Positions 5,724 through 7,205 of a DNA stretch of 7,205 nucleotides are shown piece by piece (position 1 is the stretch's first letter; the number at the start of each line of letters is the position of its first letter). Position numbers and translations under genes: made by a program. The notes beneath the pieces are model-generated. The model searched no databases. It worked only from the letters and a program-made list of their open reading frames with translations, and was not told the DNA's origin. Origin of the DNA: Promethearchaeota archaeon (GTDB lineage: Archaea > Asgardarchaeota > Lokiarchaeia > Sigyniarchaeales > SOKP01); the NCBI GenBank assembly GCA_030615145.1, contig JAUWZT010000187.1:1-7205 (forward strand). The letters run 5' to 3'.

Positions 5724-6188
5724 ATGAAATTAATAGAAAAGTTAATACAAAAGAAGGAAACTCTCAAGGAAAGTTTCTTTAAAAGCGTAATATATAGGAT
5801 AATAACAATCTTTCTTGGAATGCTAGTTATTTTTATAGTTACAGGGGATTTATTTGCTGCTTTTTCTTTAGGATTTGCCACAGAAACAGTTCAATTTATT
5901 AATTATTTTTTCTATGAATCAATATGGACTAATTATCACGACAAACGATTAAGACTCAAAATTGAAAGGACAAGGGAAGTTGATGTTAAATTAGATTTTG
6001 ATCTACTAAAAGAGATTTTTTTTGAATTCTCTCAAACATATACTTATGTCAAAGAAGCGTATGAGCATATATTGTCTTTTTTTGAGAAATTATTACAAAA
6101 CGAGAATTTAGTAGAAATACACGAAGACATTCAAAGAGACCAGAATTTTTTTGAATTGAAACATAAAGATAGAAGTTTTATGCGATAA
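5724..6188 (+). CDS. DUF2061-like small membrane protein with cytoplasmic tail
   Basis: This protein has 154 residues. Residues 17-72 resemble the DUF2061 family of two-helix membrane proteins: a basic entry with the family's K-x-x-x-Y-R pattern (FFKSVIYRIIT), a first helix at about 22-40, a G at 41 (VTGD), a second helix at about 42-64 with a conserved-type glutamate (E54), and the closing YESIWTNY (64-71) in place of the usual Y-x-H-E-x-x-W. Residues 72-154 are a charged, mostly helical extension (RLRLKIERTREVDVKLDF..., FEKLLQNENL) longer than the compact family members I know, probably cytoplasmic. The role of DUF2061 is unknown. The ATG at 5724 has no ribosome binding site and a TATA-like box about 25 bases upstream, suggesting a leaderless transcript. 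It is a single-gene unit ending in a hairpin plus T tract. Family match is by pattern only and moderately sure. Confidence 0.75.
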   Translation: MKLIEKLIQKKETLKESFFKSVIYRIITIFLGMLVIFIVTGDLFAAFSLGFATETVQFINYFFYESIWTNYHDKRLRLKIERTREVDVKLDFDLLKEIFFEFSQTYTYVKEAYEHILSFFEKLLQNENLVEIHEDIQRDQNFFELKHKDRSFMR

Positions 6189-6212
6189 TTACCTAATTTA
6201 AGCTTATTTCTA

Positions 6213-6238
6213 AACCTCCTTTAGGTTCTCTTTTTTTA
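6213..6238 (+). terminator. Hairpin plus T tract after the DUF2061-like gene
   Basis: AACCT (6213-6217), loop CCTTT, AGGTT (6223-6227) form a 5-bp stem with two G-C pairs, followed by CTCTTTTTTTA. This is the best intrinsic-terminator-like structure in the window and lies 25 bases after the stop codon. Confidence 0.6.
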
Positions 6239-6240
6239 TC

Positions 6241-6262
6241 AAAAATAAAAAAAAATAAGAGG
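6241..6262 (-). terminator. T-rich terminator (minus strand) after acyl-CoA dehydrogenase 2
   Basis: On the minus strand this segment reads CCTCTTATTTTTTTTTATTT and begins about 20 bases after the dehydrogenase stop at 6282-6284. A long T tract downstream of the stop is what archaeal termination needs. It lies back to back with the + strand terminator of the DUF2061-like gene, so the 93-base gap holds terminators for both convergent genes. Confidence 0.5.
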
Positions 6263-6281
6263 ATATTGACAATTGAATATT

Positions 6282-7205
6282 TTATATGCCAGTCATCTTG
6301 TAGATTTGACGTAACGCCATGCTAAGTATGTATTGTTGTATTTGTCGGCTGCCACCTACGATCTCTTGAATTCTAGAGATGTTTAACAGGTCGTGCATCA
6401 AAGTATTATCGCATAAGCCCGCCCCTCCCATAAGATTTGCGGCTTCGTAGCAAATTTCTTTCGAAAGAGCACATGTATGATATTTATACATGCTTGCTCC
6501 AGCTACCATAGCTTGAGCAAGATTTTTTGGAAGTTCTCCTCCAAACTGTTCAACCTTCTCATCGTATTTTTCACAAAACCTCAGCAGCCCATGGGTAACA
6601 TTTGACAATCTTGCCCAGAGATCGGTTAAAAGAAATCCTACGCCTTGGAATTTCAAAATCATTTGATCGAACTGCTTTCTGTTGTTAACATATATAGCCG
6701 CATGAGCTATTGCGTTCCAAGATTGCGATGTAGCTTCGAGTGCGATACCTATCCTTTCAGGTACTAATCCTTCAAATAAGTGCTCGCGTCCTTTTCCCAC
6801 TCCTCCTAAAATATAATCTTTAGGCACTCTAAGATCTGTAAGGTATTCGTGACCAAGCCACACTTTTGGGACCCAAGGGATCATAATGCGATCGCAACTC
6901 CAACCATCCCACGAAGTATCAATTAGGAACTGAGCCATCGTGTTCCCGTTGTTTTTCTCTGCAGTAGCGTAAGCAACGACGAATCCTGCTTTAGGTGCGT
7001 TGGTGGAATAAATTTTTTCTCCGTTAAGAAGGAAGGACCCATCTGATTGCTCGTCGCACGTGGTCAACATATGCACGGCATCAGAACCTCGTTCAGGTTC
7101 GGTGATTAAAATCGCTCCAGGCGTTTCACCGGTGACAAATTTCTTTAAGATTTCTAATCTAATAGGTATATTTTCGTGATGATAATAGATCGGATTAATG
7201 GCTAA
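6282..7205 (-). CDS. Acyl-CoA dehydrogenase 2 (partial, N-terminus beyond the right edge)
   Basis: The frame stays open from the stop at 6282-6284 to the right edge, giving 307 residues that align without gaps to residues 125-431 of the restored dehydrogenase 1. The methionine at 7074-7076 is internal, because homology continues upstream of it (LAINPIYYHHENIPIRLE..., ILITEPERGSD). By hand count identity to the paralogue is about 74%. FAD and substrate signatures are present: ITEPERGSD, the RKQFDQMI helix and NLMGGAGLCDN. As in the paralogue, the MCAD Glu376 position is glycine (EIVGGSRQIQ) and the likely catalytic glutamate is in VPER (codon 6756-6758), as in isovaleryl- and long-chain acyl-CoA dehydrogenases. 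The frame is intact over the whole visible part. About 124 N-terminal residues should lie outside. It is convergent with the DUF2061-like gene and faces dehydrogenase 1. The most variable stretches between the paralogues (for example after WDG, and before WLGHE) may reflect different acyl chains. Confidence 0.92.
   Translation of the reverse strand, partial: LAINPIYYHHENIPIRLEILKKFVTGETPGAILITEPERGSDAVHMLTTCDEQSDGSFLLNGEKIYSTNAPKAGFVVAYATAEKNNGNTMAQFLIDTSWDGWSCDRIMIPWVPKVWLGHEYLTDLRVPKDYILGGVGKGREHLFEGLVPERIGIALEATSQSWNAIAHAAIYVNNRKQFDQMILKFQGVGFLLTDLWARLSNVTHGLLRFCEKYDEKVEQFGGELPKNLAQAMVAGASMYKYHTCALSKEICYEAANLMGGAGLCDNTLMHDLLNISRIQEIVGGSRQIQQYILSMALRQIYKMTGI

Noticed and set aside
6282..7076. 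Reading dehydrogenase 2 as a complete 264-residue protein starting at 7076
   Set aside because: Homology to the paralogue continues in frame upstream to the window edge, including the FAD/substrate loop, so the methionine is internal.
1..7205. CRISPR array, insertion sequence, toxin-antitoxin pair, tRNA or C/D box RNA
   Set aside because: No regularly spaced repeats, transposase, toxin-like pair, tRNA-like fold or paired C/D boxes outside coding sequence could be found by eye.

Overview
This is AT-rich DNA that looks archaeal. The genes are separated by A/T-only spacers. Several starts have a TATA-like box about 25-30 bases upstream and no clear Shine-Dalgarno sequence, which suggests leaderless transcripts, and gene ends are followed by T-rich tracts. 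Two acyl-CoA dehydrogenases, a DUF4139 protein and lysine/glutamate-rich small proteins in such a background make an Asgard-type (Lokiarchaeia-like) archaeon my best guess. The taxonomy is inference, because no rRNA or universal marker is present.

Layout, left to right: (1) the last 33 codons of an unidentified + strand gene (1-104). (2) A 682-residue cytoplasmic DUF4139-type protein (231-2279, +) with a Met/Ala/Pro-rich linker and a C-terminal coiled coil. (3) A 73-residue coiled-coil protein (2423-2644, +) with four cysteines at its centre and an acidic tail. (4) An acyl-CoA dehydrogenase (2864-4160, +) split by a single-base frameshift in a run of 11 A; with one A removed it reads as a normal 431-residue enzyme. 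(5) A 12-helix MFS transporter (4208-5437, -), convergent with the dehydrogenase. (6) A 154-residue DUF2061-like membrane protein (5724-6188, +). (7) The C-terminal 307 residues of a second acyl-CoA dehydrogenase (6282 to the right edge, -), open at the window end and about 74% identical to the first without gaps.

The two dehydrogenases point towards each other and enclose the transporter and the small membrane protein. In both, the canonical MCAD-type catalytic glutamate position is glycine, and a glutamate sits at the alternative position used by long-chain and isovaleryl-CoA dehydrogenases. They are therefore probably active enzymes of fatty-acid or branched-chain acyl-CoA oxidation, although the first has a broken frame as written. 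The genes do not form one operon: strands alternate and almost every gene has its own promoter-like and terminator-like sequence. I see no convincing tRNA, rRNA, CRISPR array, insertion sequence or defence system. The points most worth a second look are the poly-A frameshift, the small cysteine-centred coiled-coil protein, and the inverted dehydrogenase pair.
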